Part shown: piece by piece, positions 33,873-43,666 of the stretch
Layout: every line of letters begins with the position of its first letter
How positions within the stretch are numbered: the first letter of the stretch is position 1
Assembly: GCF_003606325.2 (NCBI RefSeq)
Contig: NZ_CP031843.2
Span: forward strand, 744,001 to 808,000
Source of the DNA: Bartonella kosoyi
Lineage (GTDB): Bacteria; Pseudomonadota; Alphaproteobacteria; Rhizobiales; Rhizobiaceae
Length of the DNA stretch: 64,000 bases
Reading direction: 5' to 3'
Made by a program: the position numbers and the translations under genes
Notes under the pieces: generated by a model
Database searches by the model: none
Told to the model about the DNA's origin: nothing
What the model saw: only the letters and a program-made list of their open reading frames with translations

Positions 33873-35039
33873 TTAAGATTGCCCAGTGACATAAGCCGCC
33901 CATTTATCCATATAGACACGGCGCTGTTCTAGATAGTCCGTACGACGATAGGCACGCTCTACTTTACCGCCTACCGTATGACTTAGAATAGTTTCAGCGA
34001 CCTCATAGGGGGCATCGGTTGTTTCAGCGAGCCAATCGCGTAAACTAGAACGAAAGCCATGCGGGCAGGCGTTTAGTCCAGTTTTTTGCATATACCTTGC
34101 CATATTACTTTCACCAAGAGGAGCACGACCGGTTGCAGAAAGGATAAAATCACTTTTGGAAAGACAGCGAGCATGTTCAATCACTTTCATTGCTTCTGTT
34201 GATAAAGGTACGCGAAATTCTGTTGTAGCATCGCGCTTTCCTTTCATATTTTCAGCAGGGATTGTCCATATATTTCCATCAACCTGATCCTTATGAATAT
34301 AACGTAAGGAATGCGTACGAACGCCTGTCAAGATGAGCAAACGCAAAGCCAGTTGTGTTATAGCTGTTGTTTGGCAAAGTGTTTTATAAAAAGCGGGTAT
34401 ATCTCTCCAATCCATTGCTGGTCTATTAGTGATTTTATGACGTTGTTTACCTAAAAGAGCACGTGCTTTTTCGGTTGCTTGTAAGTCAACATCTAAACCT
34501 AGTGCAGCCGCATGTTTGAGACAAAGTTTGAGACGCATCAATGCTGTCCGAGCAGCTCCAGCTTTTGTATGCCAAATAGGGGCAAGGGTATCGCGTATCT
34601 CTGTTTGCGTAATTTCTGAAACGGGTAAACAACCTAATTTGGGGAGAATATGAAGTTGTAAAGGCGAAAACCAATCTCCATTTTTACCCTCTCCTTTTAA
34701 TTCAGCTTTACGAGTTTCAAAAGTGTCTAAAGCAATATCTTTTAAATAATGGAGATTACTTATTGCCTCACGCTTTTGTTTATTGCGCTCTTTAATGGGG
34801 TCACGCCCCTCATGCAAAACAGAACGCCATTGGTTTGCCAATTCACGTGCTTTTTTTAAAGAAACATGTCTTAAAGCACCCAATCCCATTTCACGACGGC
34901 GCCCGTGAAGGGTATACCGTAAAATCCATTGAGCACCTCCATCTTTACGCTTATGAAGTAACAAGCCGGCACCATCATTATATTTGCCAGCCCCCAATGT
35001 TGCGACAGATCTTGCATTCAGACGGTTCATAAGAGCCAT
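33873..35039 (-). CDS. P4-type tyrosine integrase, copy 1
   Basis: About 388 residues from the ATG at 35039 (AAAGGAT upstream). N-terminal DUF4102-like domain (MNRLNARSVATLGAGKYNDG, MGLGALRHVSLKKARELANQ), core-binding domain, then a catalytic domain with LILTGVRTHSLRYI (arginine I), CPHGFRSSLRDWLAETTDAP (H-x-x-R) and YRRTDYLEQRRVYMDKWAAY (tyrosine). It drives integration of genomic islands. The attachment-like end GTTGATCAC is 170 bp upstream of the start. Confidence 0.92.
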   Translation of the reverse strand: MALMNRLNARSVATLGAGKYNDGAGLLLHKRKDGGAQWILRYTLHGRRREMGLGALRHVSLKKARELANQWRSVLHEGRDPIKERNKQKREAISNLHYLKDIALDTFETRKAELKGEGKNGDWFSPLQLHILPKLGCLPVSEITQTEIRDTLAPIWHTKAGAARTALMRLKLCLKHAAALGLDVDLQATEKARALLGKQRHKITNRPAMDWRDIPAFYKTLCQTTAITQLALRLLILTGVRTHSLRYIHKDQVDGNIWTIPAENMKGKRDATTEFRVPLSTEAMKVIEHARCLSKSDFILSATGRAPLGESNMARYMQKTGLNACPHGFRSSLRDWLAETTDAPYEVAETILSHTVGGKVERAYRRTDYLEQRRVYMDKWAAYVTGQS

Positions 35040-35214
35040 TTTTAATCCTTTCTTATACAAATTTTATCCACACACTCATCCCACTTGTTATGTGCAAATG
35101 AGTGGTTTTGATTGATGCAACATAAACAGATTTGAAATGAGAGAATCTTACGTTATTCGAGACTCTCATTCAACATACAAAACAGTGAATTATCATTATA
35201 AATCAGTGTGTTGA

Positions 35215-38200
35215 TCACTCATATCGGGGGGCAAAGGTGTTGCCATTGATTCAGGAAACAACACGGAAATTGTAGCCTCGATACTCACAGCCGGCAAGAT
35301 AGGGGAGACTTCAGGAGCAAAAACGCCAGAAGACCAAGCAAAAGCCGATATTACCATTCACTCTGGTGGCAATATTCTCATCAAAGGGGCGCAAGAAAAG
35401 TATGATCAGCAAGCACAATCGTCAGAAAGTGGCTTTTTGAGTAGCAAATCTTCCGATACATCTGAATCGCATAGCACAACGGTTTCCTCCATTCTTGGGG
35501 CGACGGGCAATATTGTGTTAGACGCACAAGGGGATGCCACAATCACGGCTTCTCATATGATTGCCAATGAAGATATCAATGTGGCAGCAGAAAATGTAAC
35601 GATTAATGGCATGACAGACCATCATAAGAGCCATTCAGAAACCCATGAAACCGGTTTTGGTGTGGGATCAGGCAAGGGCTTTGTCTCAATCTACGGGAGT
35701 GAGGGAAAGACAGAGAATGAAGAAAGTTTTGAACATCAAGGCTCTTCGTTCAATGGGAAAAATATCACCATCACCGCCAAAAAAGACGATGTGAACGTGG
35801 TCGGCTCTGATTTTAATGCACGAGAAAATATTAATGTTTCGGCAGCCCATGATATCAATGTTTTGCCTGGTCACAATAGCCATAGCGCAAATTCAAAGGA
35901 AGAACGCACAGGCTTTGGGATTCAGTTTGAAAAGAACAAAAGTGGTGCTTCTGTGGGTGTTGGGGTTGAGAGCAATAAAGATACGGGCGATCAATGGGAA
36001 AAGACGAATACGCCGTCCAATTTCCATGCGGGCAATGATGCGAATTTTAATGCGGGCAATGATGCGAATTTTCAAGCGGCAAATGTTTCGGCAAATCGTG
36101 ATGTCAACATTAATGCTGGCAATAATATCACCCTATCGGAAAGCTATGATACCTCTCATGCACAAGAAAAGCATGAAAAGTTCTTTGCTGGTGTGACAGG
36201 TTCTGTCAATGTTGGCATTCTTGGTACTGTACAAGATATAAGGGATGCCGGAAAACGTTTTGGTCATGGGGATACAAAACACAAAATCGGCAATGGTTTG
36301 CTTGGCGGTTTAAAAGGTTATGATCTCTATAACAAAGGCAAAGGTCTTTACAATGGGATAAAGGGTGGAGCAAGCAAAAGTGACCTTCGTAATATGGCGG
36401 ATGTTTCAGCCAGCATTACGGCAGGCTTTAAGGCTGAAAAGGCAGAAGCCTCTTCTCAAGTTTCCACCGCGGTGACCACAACAATAGAAGGTGGGCGTTC
36501 TATCAACATGCATGCCCACAATGGGAGTATTCATGGTGTTGGTGCTGATCTTATCGCTGGCACAAACCCTCTGAGCAATGATGAACAGAGCGGAAATATC
36601 ACCTTGGATGCAAAAGAACATATCCTCTTTGAAAGTGCGCAAAACACGCAAAGCACGCAAAACCATTCGCAAAATATTTCTGCAAATGTTGGTTACAGCT
36701 ACGGGAGTGGCGGTCCAGGCTGGATGGGCAATGCTTCTTTTGGAAAAGGAAAGGGTTCCAGTGAACAAGTGCATCATAAAAACAGCCATATTATAGGCAC
36801 CGGCACTGTTCATACCAACAGTGGGGGAAATACTACATTAGCAGGCGCTGTAGTTTCTGGAAACCGTGTAGAGATGGGGGTTGGTGGTGATTTCACCATT
36901 ACCAGCCTCAGTGATACGGGACAAAGTTCCAGCAAGCAAAACTCTGTTTCTGTTGGCTTTAATGGTGGAAAAAAGGATGATGTGGCGACAACCAATATTG
37001 CCTTTAACAAGGATAAAACCTCTAGTGATTATCACAGCGTTGTGGAACAATCCGGCATTAAAACCGGTGATGGCGGCTTTGATATTACAGTGGCGGGTGC
37101 AACAACCATGACCGGAGGTATTATCGGTAGCACCGCACCGGCGAACAAAAATAAACTGACCACAGGAACCATTAAAACGAGTGATATCACCAACAGTGCT
37201 GGTGCTCAAGCCAACAGCGATGGGATCAGCATTTCTGCGGGTGGACCCATGTACCAAGGCAAATACGGCGTTGGGAAAAACATTGCCAAGAATGTTTTAG
37301 ATCATGTAAAAGCCAAAGATTCAGAGGAAGGCTATACCAAATCCGCCATTAGTGATAGCACCATTGTGCTGACAAATGAAGCAGGGCAAAAGGCGTTGAC
37401 GGGGCAAGATGTGGAACAAGCCATCGCCTCCCTTAACCGTGATACTGCCAACGCCCATAAGGGTGTACAACAGCTTGATGTTGCCAAGCTGGAACAAATC
37501 GTCCATGAAAACCGTGAAATGGCAATACAATTGCTGGAAGAAGGGTTTAAATACAGCGATGACTCCTATAGAACCATGTTTATCAAAGAACACCCCATCG
37601 CTGTGGTCGACCGTGATGAAAAGGGCAATATAATCTATGAAATAGATGCAAATGGACAGTATATCAAAGACGCTCGAGGACAAAAAATTCCTAAGTTTCA
37701 TTATTTAACGGATGAAGAAAAGCAGCATTTGCAAGAAGGCTCTGATGGCAAGGTTCATGTGTCCCTCAATGGCATCTTTACTCCACCCTATGAGGCTGCT
37801 GTTTATGCAGAGCAACATGCGGAGAATAAAAATGAACCACTTTATTTTGTTGTGTTCCCCCAAGCCGATTCTGCTATTTCAGAACTTCTGGTCGCAGGAT
37901 ACCAGAAGTTTCTGGAAAATAACTTTTGGGGTTTGACGAATTCTACACAAGAAGCAAAAGATCTGATGTTTCGCTATGGTAATACAGGATTGCATTTTGA
38001 TGCCCATAGTCGTGGCAGTATGACAAGCTTTAATGCGCTGAATTCTTTCAAACAAGAAGGTATCAATGATGTAGCTGGCAATACAACGATCAATTTCTAT
38101 GGACCAGCGGCTAATGTTTTGGCTGCATCCGGTCTGTTAAGGTATGTAAGTGGTGGCAAGCAGACCACGATTGGCTTTGATGGTCATAGATACGATTTTG

Positions 38201-38403
38201 TCAGCAGAATTATTGGCGGCAATGACTATACCTATGAGACAATACCTGCTGGTAGTAACATGTGGAAAGAATGGCGGAGAATGTTCACAAATCCCAATAG
38301 CGTTCATACTTGTCTTGGACATGCGAATGCTATGTGCAACATACTTTATGGCACATCTCATCTAGAACAATTTCCTTTAAGTAAATCAAGGAGTAAAAAA
38401 TGA
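35215..38403 (+). pseudogene. 5'-truncated FhaB/CdiA-like haemagglutinin with lipase-like C-terminus
   Basis: The frame is open from the end of repeat unit 1; TTG 35437 is only the first possible internal start. No signal peptide or TPS secretion domain is present, so the 5' part was lost at the junction. About 700 residues of filamentous-haemagglutinin repeats (IHSGGNILIKGAQEKYDQQA, NINAGNNITLSESYDTSHAQ) precede a C-terminal domain from about 37300 containing FDAHSRGSMTSFNAL. This matches the G/A-H-S-x-G nucleophile elbow of alpha/beta hydrolases (lipases). In CdiA-type proteins the C-terminus is the toxin. It could be a silent toxin reservoir rather than a working adhesin. Confidence 0.8.
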
Positions 38404-38753
38404 AACAAATTCTAAAGCTATTAGGTGTGGTAGTTTTGTTTATCATAACAGGATGCCAATTTAATAAACCTCCCGTATCTTCTATAGGTGCATGGGAGAA
38501 GCCAGGAGCAGATTTTACTGAGATAGGAAAAGCCTTATTAGAATGTGGCATGCCAACACCTTATGATGCCGATCCAGAAAATCAAAATCGTAGTTTCAAT
38601 CAAATGGCAACCATTGATGCTTGCATGCTTCAAGCAGGTTTCCGCTATAAATATGATGTGGGGGGGGGTGGTGTGGAAACCATAAAGCCGAAAATCTTCC
38701 GATTTGTCGACCAGGTGCTGTTGTTCCACAGAGAAGTGTCAAAAAGCGCTTAA
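38400..38753 (+). CDS. Lipoprotein, candidate immunity protein of the haemagglutinin C-terminus
   Basis: 117 residues. Lipoprotein signal KQILKLLGVVVLFIITGCQF with the lipobox cysteine at about residue 19. The mature part has GAWEKPGADFTEIGKALLEC and TIDACMLQAGFRY, with three further cysteines (residues 50, 76 and 80 by eye). Its ATG overlaps the stop of the haemagglutinin gene (ATGA). That is where CdiI-type immunity genes lie, and a membrane lipoprotein is a sensible guard against a secreted lipase. The family's function is not known to me. Confidence 0.75.
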   Translation: MKQILKLLGVVVLFIITGCQFNKPPVSSIGAWEKPGADFTEIGKALLECGMPTPYDADPENQNRSFNQMATIDACMLQAGFRYKYDVGGGGVETIKPKIFRFVDQVLLFHREVSKSA

Positions 38754-38992
38754 ACAGCCCTTTTTGTAAAAAGCATCCAGAGCAATATGAATGCTATCCT
38801 TAAATATTGTTATTTGTGGAAACTACAATCCCCACATTCATGTGTTCCCATGCTTGTGCGGGATTGTCTCCTCAACCAACAATCTCAACACTGTATGTGA
38901 AGCAGTATAACGTAGGGAATACACTTAGTAATCCTATAACGTTGCGTCATAGGATGGGTTGTGCACTCTCTAGGATTGTGAATTTGAGAAAG

Positions 38993-39025
38993 CCTTGTCC
39001 GTCCTTACGTGACAAGGTTTTTTTT
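38993..39025 (+). terminator. Terminator-like hairpin at the left end of repeat unit 2
   Basis: CCTTGTC/GACAAGG stem followed by eight T, as in unit 1. Confidence 0.65.
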
Positions 39026-39224
39026 ATGCTGCGTCACTTTGACGTTGCTGTTTTGCTTGTTCGATTACATTGAGAAGATCCGATTGTAACCAACGCGATA
39101 AAAAACCAAATTTTAAAGGTTTTGGGAGAGAGCCATTGGTAACATGACGGCGGAAAGTTGAGACACTCATATGAAGCAATTGTGCACTTTCACGGTCAGT
39201 TAAAAGAATATCATTTTCAGTCAT
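39024..39224 (-). CDS. AlpA-family DNA-binding regulator, copy 2
   Basis: 66 residues, differing from copy 1 at only a few positions (SAQLLHM for SAKLLHM, and QRQSDAA at the end). Same winged-helix features and position relative to its integrase. The near-identity indicates a recent duplication or gene conversion. Confidence 0.88.
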   Translation of the reverse strand: MTENDILLTDRESAQLLHMSVSTFRRHVTNGSLPKPLKFGFLSRWLQSDLLNVIEQAKQQRQSDAA

Positions 39225-39433
39225 TCTAAAATCCTTTTATTTTCAAAAAATAGAAACAAATCATGCCTATTTATTAAGCACATTTTGGTTTATTTTTGAA
39301 GGTATTTTATTTATAGAAAACAGTATATTATCATATAATTTCTGATGTGATAATTTATGAGTCTTATTGAGAGAGAATGAGAAAACAGAGAGAGAAAGTT
39401 ATCCACAGATGATGGGGTAAATTACCCCATATC

Positions 39434-40600
39434 CTAAGATTGCTCAGTGACATAAGCCGCCCATTTATCCATATAGACACGGCGCTGTTCTAGATAGTCA
39501 GTACGACGATAGGCACGCTCTACTTTACCGCCTACCGTATGACTTAGAATGGTTTCAGCAACCTCATAGGGGGCATCGGTTGTTTCAGCAAGCCAATCGC
39601 GTAAACTAGAACGAAAGCCATGCGGGCAGGCATCAAGTTTATTTTTTTTCATATATTTTGACATAACATTCTCAGCAAGGGGACCTCGACCGGAAAAAGA
39701 CAGAATGAAATCACTTTTAGAGATACAACTGGCTTGTTCAATCACTTTTAGAGCTTCTAAAGATAGGGGTACGCGAAATTCTTTTGTTGTATCACGCCTT
39801 CCTTTCATATTCTCAGCAGGAATAGTCCATATATCCCCATCAATCTGATCCTTATGAATATAACGTAAGGAATGTGTACGAACGCCTGTCAAGATGAGCA
39901 AACGCAAAGCCAGTTGTGTTATAGCTGTTATTTGGCAAAGTGTTTTATAAAAAGCGGGTATATCTCTCCAATCCATTGCTGGTCTATTAGTGATCTTATG
40001 ACGTTGTTTTCCTAAAAGAGCGCGTGCTTTTTCTGTTGCTTGTAAATCAACATCCAAACCCAAAGCAGCTGCATGTTTGAGACAAAGTTTGAGACGCATC
40101 AATGCTGTCCGAGCAGCTCCAGCTTTTGTATGCCAAATAGGGGCAAGGGTATCGCGTATCTCTGTTTGCGTAATTTCTGAAACGGGTAAACAGCCTAATT
40201 TAGGGAGAATATGAAGGCGTAAAGGTAAAAACCAAATTCCATCTTTCCCATCCCCTTTTAATTCAGCTTTATGGCTTTCAAAAGCATCCACGGCAATATC
40301 TTTTAAATAATGGAGATTGCTTATTGTCTCACGCTTTTGTTTATCGCGTTCTTTAATGGGGTCACGCCCCTCACGTAAAACAGAACGCCATTGATTTGCA
40401 CATTCACGGGCTTTTTTTAAAGAAACATCTCGCAACGCTCCCAATCCCATTTCGCGACGACGCCCGTGAAGGGTATAACGATAAATCCATTGAGCACCTC
40501 CATCTTTACGCTTATGAAGAAGCAAGCCGGCACCATCATTATATTTGCCAGCCCCCAATGTTGCTACAGATCTTGCATTAAGACGGTTCATAAGGACCAT
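39434..40600 (-). CDS. P4-type tyrosine integrase, copy 2
   Basis: About 388 residues from the ATG at 40600. All catalytic motifs of copy 1 are present. Differences cluster in two blocks: around residues 105-150 and before the H-x-x-R box (FSGRGPLAENVMSKYMKKNK against TGRAPLGESNMARYMQKTGL), with identical sequence between. This mosaic pattern suggests recombination between related islands. Both copies look functional. Confidence 0.92.
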   Translation of the reverse strand: MVLMNRLNARSVATLGAGKYNDGAGLLLHKRKDGGAQWIYRYTLHGRRREMGLGALRDVSLKKARECANQWRSVLREGRDPIKERDKQKRETISNLHYLKDIAVDAFESHKAELKGDGKDGIWFLPLRLHILPKLGCLPVSEITQTEIRDTLAPIWHTKAGAARTALMRLKLCLKHAAALGLDVDLQATEKARALLGKQRHKITNRPAMDWRDIPAFYKTLCQITAITQLALRLLILTGVRTHSLRYIHKDQIDGDIWTIPAENMKGRRDTTKEFRVPLSLEALKVIEQASCISKSDFILSFSGRGPLAENVMSKYMKKNKLDACPHGFRSSLRDWLAETTDAPYEVAETILSHTVGGKVERAYRRTDYLEQRRVYMDKWAAYVTEQS

Positions 40601-40775
40601 TTTTACTCCTTTCTTATACAAATTTGATCCACACACTCATCCCACTTGTTATGTGCAAATGAGTGGTTTTGATTGATACAACATACACAGATTTGAAATG
40701 AGAGAATCCTACGTTATTCGAGACTCTCATTCAACATACAAAACAGTGAATTATCATTATAAATCAGTGTGTTGA

Positions 40776-41246
40776 TCACGTGCAAAAGCACCCCGTGAAG
40801 CCGTTGATCAATTGGCAATAGAAATGCGTGCAAAACGCTTCGGTTTAACCCTATACGAGGCAAAAAATCCACTTTCTGGGTCTTACATAGGGCGGCTTTG
40901 TTTGCAAGGTGTGCTTACACAAGAGCAATATGACGCCGCGCAACAGTACTTACAGATAAGAAACGATTATCTATGTGCAAAAGGCTTGCCTAATGCGATT
41001 TATGACGAAATGCCGTCATCATCTGATGATAAGGCAAGAGATAAGTGGGTAGCATTCGCAACAGAGCAGTTTATCAACATGCAAGAGGCACTAAAAGAAG
41101 CGCAACAGCGCTATAGACAGTATAATCTTTATGCCGCGATAAATCATCTCGTTATAGAAGATCAAATGCTACCATATCTTGTGAATTCATTGCGCATTGC
41201 TCTTAATGCGCTTCAGAACTATTTTGATCAAAAAAGTAAATGGTAA
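40776..41246 (+). CDS. 5'-truncated phage protein at the island junction
   Basis: The frame is open from the end of repeat unit 2 and has no ATG start; TTG 40812 is the first usable codon. The sequence MRAKRFGLTLYEAKNPLSGS, then LTQEQYDAAQQYLQIRNDYL, is a helical soluble protein, not recognised. It lies just before the virion operon, as if the gene start had been replaced by the island. About 157 residues can be read. Confidence 0.6.
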   Translation, partial: SRAKAPREAVDQLAIEMRAKRFGLTLYEAKNPLSGSYIGRLCLQGVLTQEQYDAAQQYLQIRNDYLCAKGLPNAIYDEMPSSSDDKARDKWVAFATEQFINMQEALKEAQQRYRQYNLYAAINHLVIEDQMLPYLVNSLRIALNALQNYFDQKSKW

Positions 41247-41340
41247 TTGTTTTATGTGCTTTTGCAGAATGACGTGAAACCTTTTTCTGGACAAGACGTT
41301 ATCTTTGTATTACAGTGAATACAAAGATGAGGATTGCGTT

Positions 41341-41568
41341 ATGACGATATCTATTCGATTGCCTAGCGAACTTGAAACACGTTTGAATAATTTAGCAACT
41401 AAGACAGGTCGTACAAAGTCTTTTTATTTACGTGAGATTATTGAACGTGGAATCGAGGAAGCTGAGGATTATTATTTAGCTTCACAAGTAAGAGAGCGTG
41501 TTCGAAGAGGAGAAGCTACTTTTTATAGCTCTGAAGAGGTGAGGAAAGAGCTTGGCTTGGACGATTAG
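41341..41568 (+). CDS. Ribbon-helix-helix antitoxin (RelB-like)
   Basis: 75 residues from the ATG at 41341. MTISIRLPSELETRLNNLAT and KTGRTKSFYLREIIERGIEE form a complete ribbon-helix-helix domain that would bind its own promoter. The C-terminus, ATFYSSEEVRKELGLDD, neutralises the toxin. It overlaps the toxin start. Confidence 0.88.
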   Translation: MTISIRLPSELETRLNNLATKTGRTKSFYLREIIERGIEEAEDYYLASQVRERVRRGEATFYSSEEVRKELGLDD

Positions 41569-41821
41569 ATATGAAAGAAAAGCTCTTAGTTTTTTAAAAA
41601 AATGCGATAAAAAAGAAGCACGGAGGATTGTTGATTTTTTAGATCAACACGTTGCCCCTCTTGAAGATGTACGTGCAATAGGTAAGCCCTTAAAAGGGCA
41701 ATTATCGGGTTTATGGAGATATCGTGTAGGAGATTACAGAATACTTTGCGATCTTTATGATAAGGAACTTGTTGTGTTAGTTTTAGCTGTTGGACATAGA
41801 AAAAATATATATAAAGGCTAA
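41552..41821 (+). CDS. RelE-family mRNA interferase toxin
   Basis: 89 residues, TTG start inside the antitoxin gene. WTIRYERKALSFLKKCDKKE, GKPLKGQLSGLWRYRVGDYR and VLVLAVGHRKNIYKG are typical RelE features, including the R-x-G-D-Y-R core and the H-R-x-x-x-Y end. It cleaves mRNA on the ribosome. This is a second pair, unrelated in sequence to 32327-32886, and it may stabilise the prophage or island. Confidence 0.9.
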   Translation: MAWTIRYERKALSFLKKCDKKEARRIVDFLDQHVAPLEDVRAIGKPLKGQLSGLWRYRVGDYRILCDLYDKELVVLVLAVGHRKNIYKG

Positions 41822-41972
41822 AGCAAAAGTTATTTTTTGCGAGCTTTTTATAACTGATCTCCTTTGAAATTATCAATATGTGTTATTTTTATGTTGACAA
41901 AGTGTAGCAAATCGTATTTAATGACGTTGCTGTACTTAGGCGTATTGTGTCTAGAGAGGGAAATGTACAGTC

Positions 41973-42000
41973 AAAAATCCCCGCATTTGCGGGGTTTTTT
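41973..42000 (+). terminator. Strong rho-independent terminator before the virion operon
   Basis: CCCCGC pairs with GCGGGG around ATTT, followed by six T. It insulates the toxin-antitoxin pair from the terminase genes. Confidence 0.85.
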
Positions 42001-42021
42001 ATTATCTGGAGGGTGTATTTT

Positions 42022-42357
42022 ATGACATCACAAAATACAGAACAGGTTTCTCAAACAAAGAAAAAATATAAACCCCCTAAGGCAGGAATGGGGCGTGTCA
42101 AAGGTGTACCCAATAAGAATACACGTCTTTTGAAAGAAGCAATTCTTAAAGCCGCTGAATTGGCAGGCAATAAGTATGGGAAAGAGGGGTTAATCTCTTA
42201 TCTCGAAAAGCAGGCAATAAGATGCCCCGCGGCTTATTTAGCGTTGCTTGGTAAGATCTTGCCTTTGCAAGTGACGGGTGAAGATGGGGGGGCGATTAAG
42301 ATCATAGGGCGTGTAGAAATTGCTCCTTTAACAATGAATGACGACAAGACAGATTAA
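42022..42357 (+). CDS. Candidate terminase small subunit
   Basis: 111 residues from the ATG at 42022 (GGAGGGTG upstream). A basic start (KKKYKPPKAGMGRVKGVPNK) is followed by a helical region KEAILKAAELAGNKYGKEGL and a beta-like end (IKIIGRVEIAPLT). Proteins with this GRxKGxPNK start are commonly found next to phage terminases. The assignment rests mainly on position: its end overlaps the large-subunit start by 20 bp. Confidence 0.6.
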   Translation: MTSQNTEQVSQTKKKYKPPKAGMGRVKGVPNKNTRLLKEAILKAAELAGNKYGKEGLISYLEKQAIRCPAAYLALLGKILPLQVTGEDGGAIKIIGRVEIAPLTMNDDKTD

Positions 42358-43666
42358 GATTGTACCAAAACTTATCCCTATTTTTGCAGGGGATGCTTTG
42401 GTACGTGCGGCTTGGGGTGGACGAGGGTCTGGTAAAACAAGATCATTTGCCTTGATGGCTGCTTTAAAAGGCTATCAATTTGGTATGCAGGGAATATCAG
42501 GGACTATTCTTTGTGCACGTCAGTTTCAAAATTCGCTAGCAGAAAGTTCATTGGAGGAGATTAAGCGCGCCATTGAAGCCCATGACTTTTTAAGCGAATA
42601 TTACAAGGTTGGAGAGGCTTCGATTAAGTCAAATGATGGTCGTATAGCTTTTCAGTTTTCTGGACTGGACCGTAATATAGCCAGTATCAAATCCATGGGG
42701 CGTATTTTGCTTTGTTGGGTTGATGAGGCAGAGCCGGTAACAGAAACAGCTTGGCAGACACTCATTCCAACGTTGCGTGAAGAGGGAGAGGGATGGCGTG
42801 CAGAGTTATGGGTCACATGGAACCCGTTGCGAGACAATGCACCGGTTGAAAGGCGGTTTCGCTTTTCAGACAATGAATCCATTAAGCGTGTGGAGATTAA
42901 TTGGTCAGACAATCCGAAGTTTCCCAAGATCTTGAATGAAGCGCGGCTTGATGACCTTAGAAATCGTCCAGAAACCTATAAGCATATATGGGAAGGGGCT
43001 TATCTTACAGCGGTTCAGGGCGCTTACTATCAAAAAGAAATGTTGGCAGCGGAGCAAGAGGGGCGGATAGGGCGTGTTGCGCGTGATCCTTTAATGCAGA
43101 TACGGGCTTTTTGGGATATTGGGGGCACGGGAGCTAAGGCAGATGCCACAGCAATATGGATAGCGCAATTTGTAGGGAGAGAGATCAGAGTGCTTGATTA
43201 TTACGAAGCGCAAGGACAGCCGTTATCGGAGCATATCGGTTGGTTGCGTCACAATGGCTATGAGAAGGCACTGATGGTTCTCCCCCATGATGGTGCGACC
43301 AGAGACCGTGTGCACAATGTGAGTTTTGAGAGTGCTTTAAATGATGCGGGTTTTGAAACGCAAGTGATACCAAATCAAGGGGCTGGTGCTGTCAAAATGC
43401 GTATCGAGGCAGTACGACGTATTCTACCCTCTGTTTGGTTCAATGAGGAGACGACAGTAGCGGGGCGTAAGGCACTGAATTGGTATCATGAGAAATGGGA
43501 TGAGAAGCGTAATATTGGCTTGGGAGCAGAACATGATTGGTCCAGTCATGGTGCAGATGCTTTTGGATTAATGTGTGTGGGGTATGAACAGCCAATGCAG
43601 AGACAGAAGAGACCAGCTTATAGCGGTAGAGAAGCCTATGAAAGCACGTCATGGATGGCAGAATGA
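42338..43666 (+). CDS. Phage terminase large subunit (PBSX/Terminase_3-like)
   Basis: 442 residues. Packaging ATPase and nuclease: Walker A GGRGSGKT at 27-34, Walker B ILLCWVDEAE at about 123-132, then VTWNP (coupling motif). The nuclease domain starts with FWDIGGTGAKADATAIW at about 248 (first acidic residue), with later D/H residues in HDWSSHGADAFGLM. It cuts concatemeric phage DNA and pumps it through the portal, which follows with a 16-bp overlap. Confidence 0.93.
   Translation: MTTRQIKIVPKLIPIFAGDALVRAAWGGRGSGKTRSFALMAALKGYQFGMQGISGTILCARQFQNSLAESSLEEIKRAIEAHDFLSEYYKVGEASIKSNDGRIAFQFSGLDRNIASIKSMGRILLCWVDEAEPVTETAWQTLIPTLREEGEGWRAELWVTWNPLRDNAPVERRFRFSDNESIKRVEINWSDNPKFPKILNEARLDDLRNRPETYKHIWEGAYLTAVQGAYYQKEMLAAEQEGRIGRVARDPLMQIRAFWDIGGTGAKADATAIWIAQFVGREIRVLDYYEAQGQPLSEHIGWLRHNGYEKALMVLPHDGATRDRVHNVSFESALNDAGFETQVIPNQGAGAVKMRIEAVRRILPSVWFNEETTVAGRKALNWYHEKWDEKRNIGLGAEHDWSSHGADAFGLMCVGYEQPMQRQKRPAYSGREAYESTSWMAE

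Larger units (their letters stand above)
33370..35218. repeat. Direct repeat 1 of the integrase/AlpA unit
   Basis: About 1.85 kb repeated at 38930-40779 in the same orientation. The unit begins AATCCTATAACGTTGCGTCA and ends GTGTTGATCAC, and contains an AlpA gene and a P4-type integrase. Divergence is patchy: most of the integrase is nearly identical, while a block around 34050-34230 differs markedly. Confidence 0.9.
38930..40779. repeat. Direct repeat 2 of the integrase/AlpA unit
   Basis: Second copy of the 33370-35218 unit. With copy 1 it encloses the haemagglutinin/lipoprotein segment (35219-38929). Homologous recombination between them would delete that segment as a circle of about 5.6 kb carrying one unit. 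Confidence 0.9.

Noticed and set aside
35437-38403. Complete haemagglutinin gene starting at TTG 35437
   Set aside because: The frame is open upstream to the repeat junction, and no signal peptide or TPS secretion domain is present, so it is a truncated gene.
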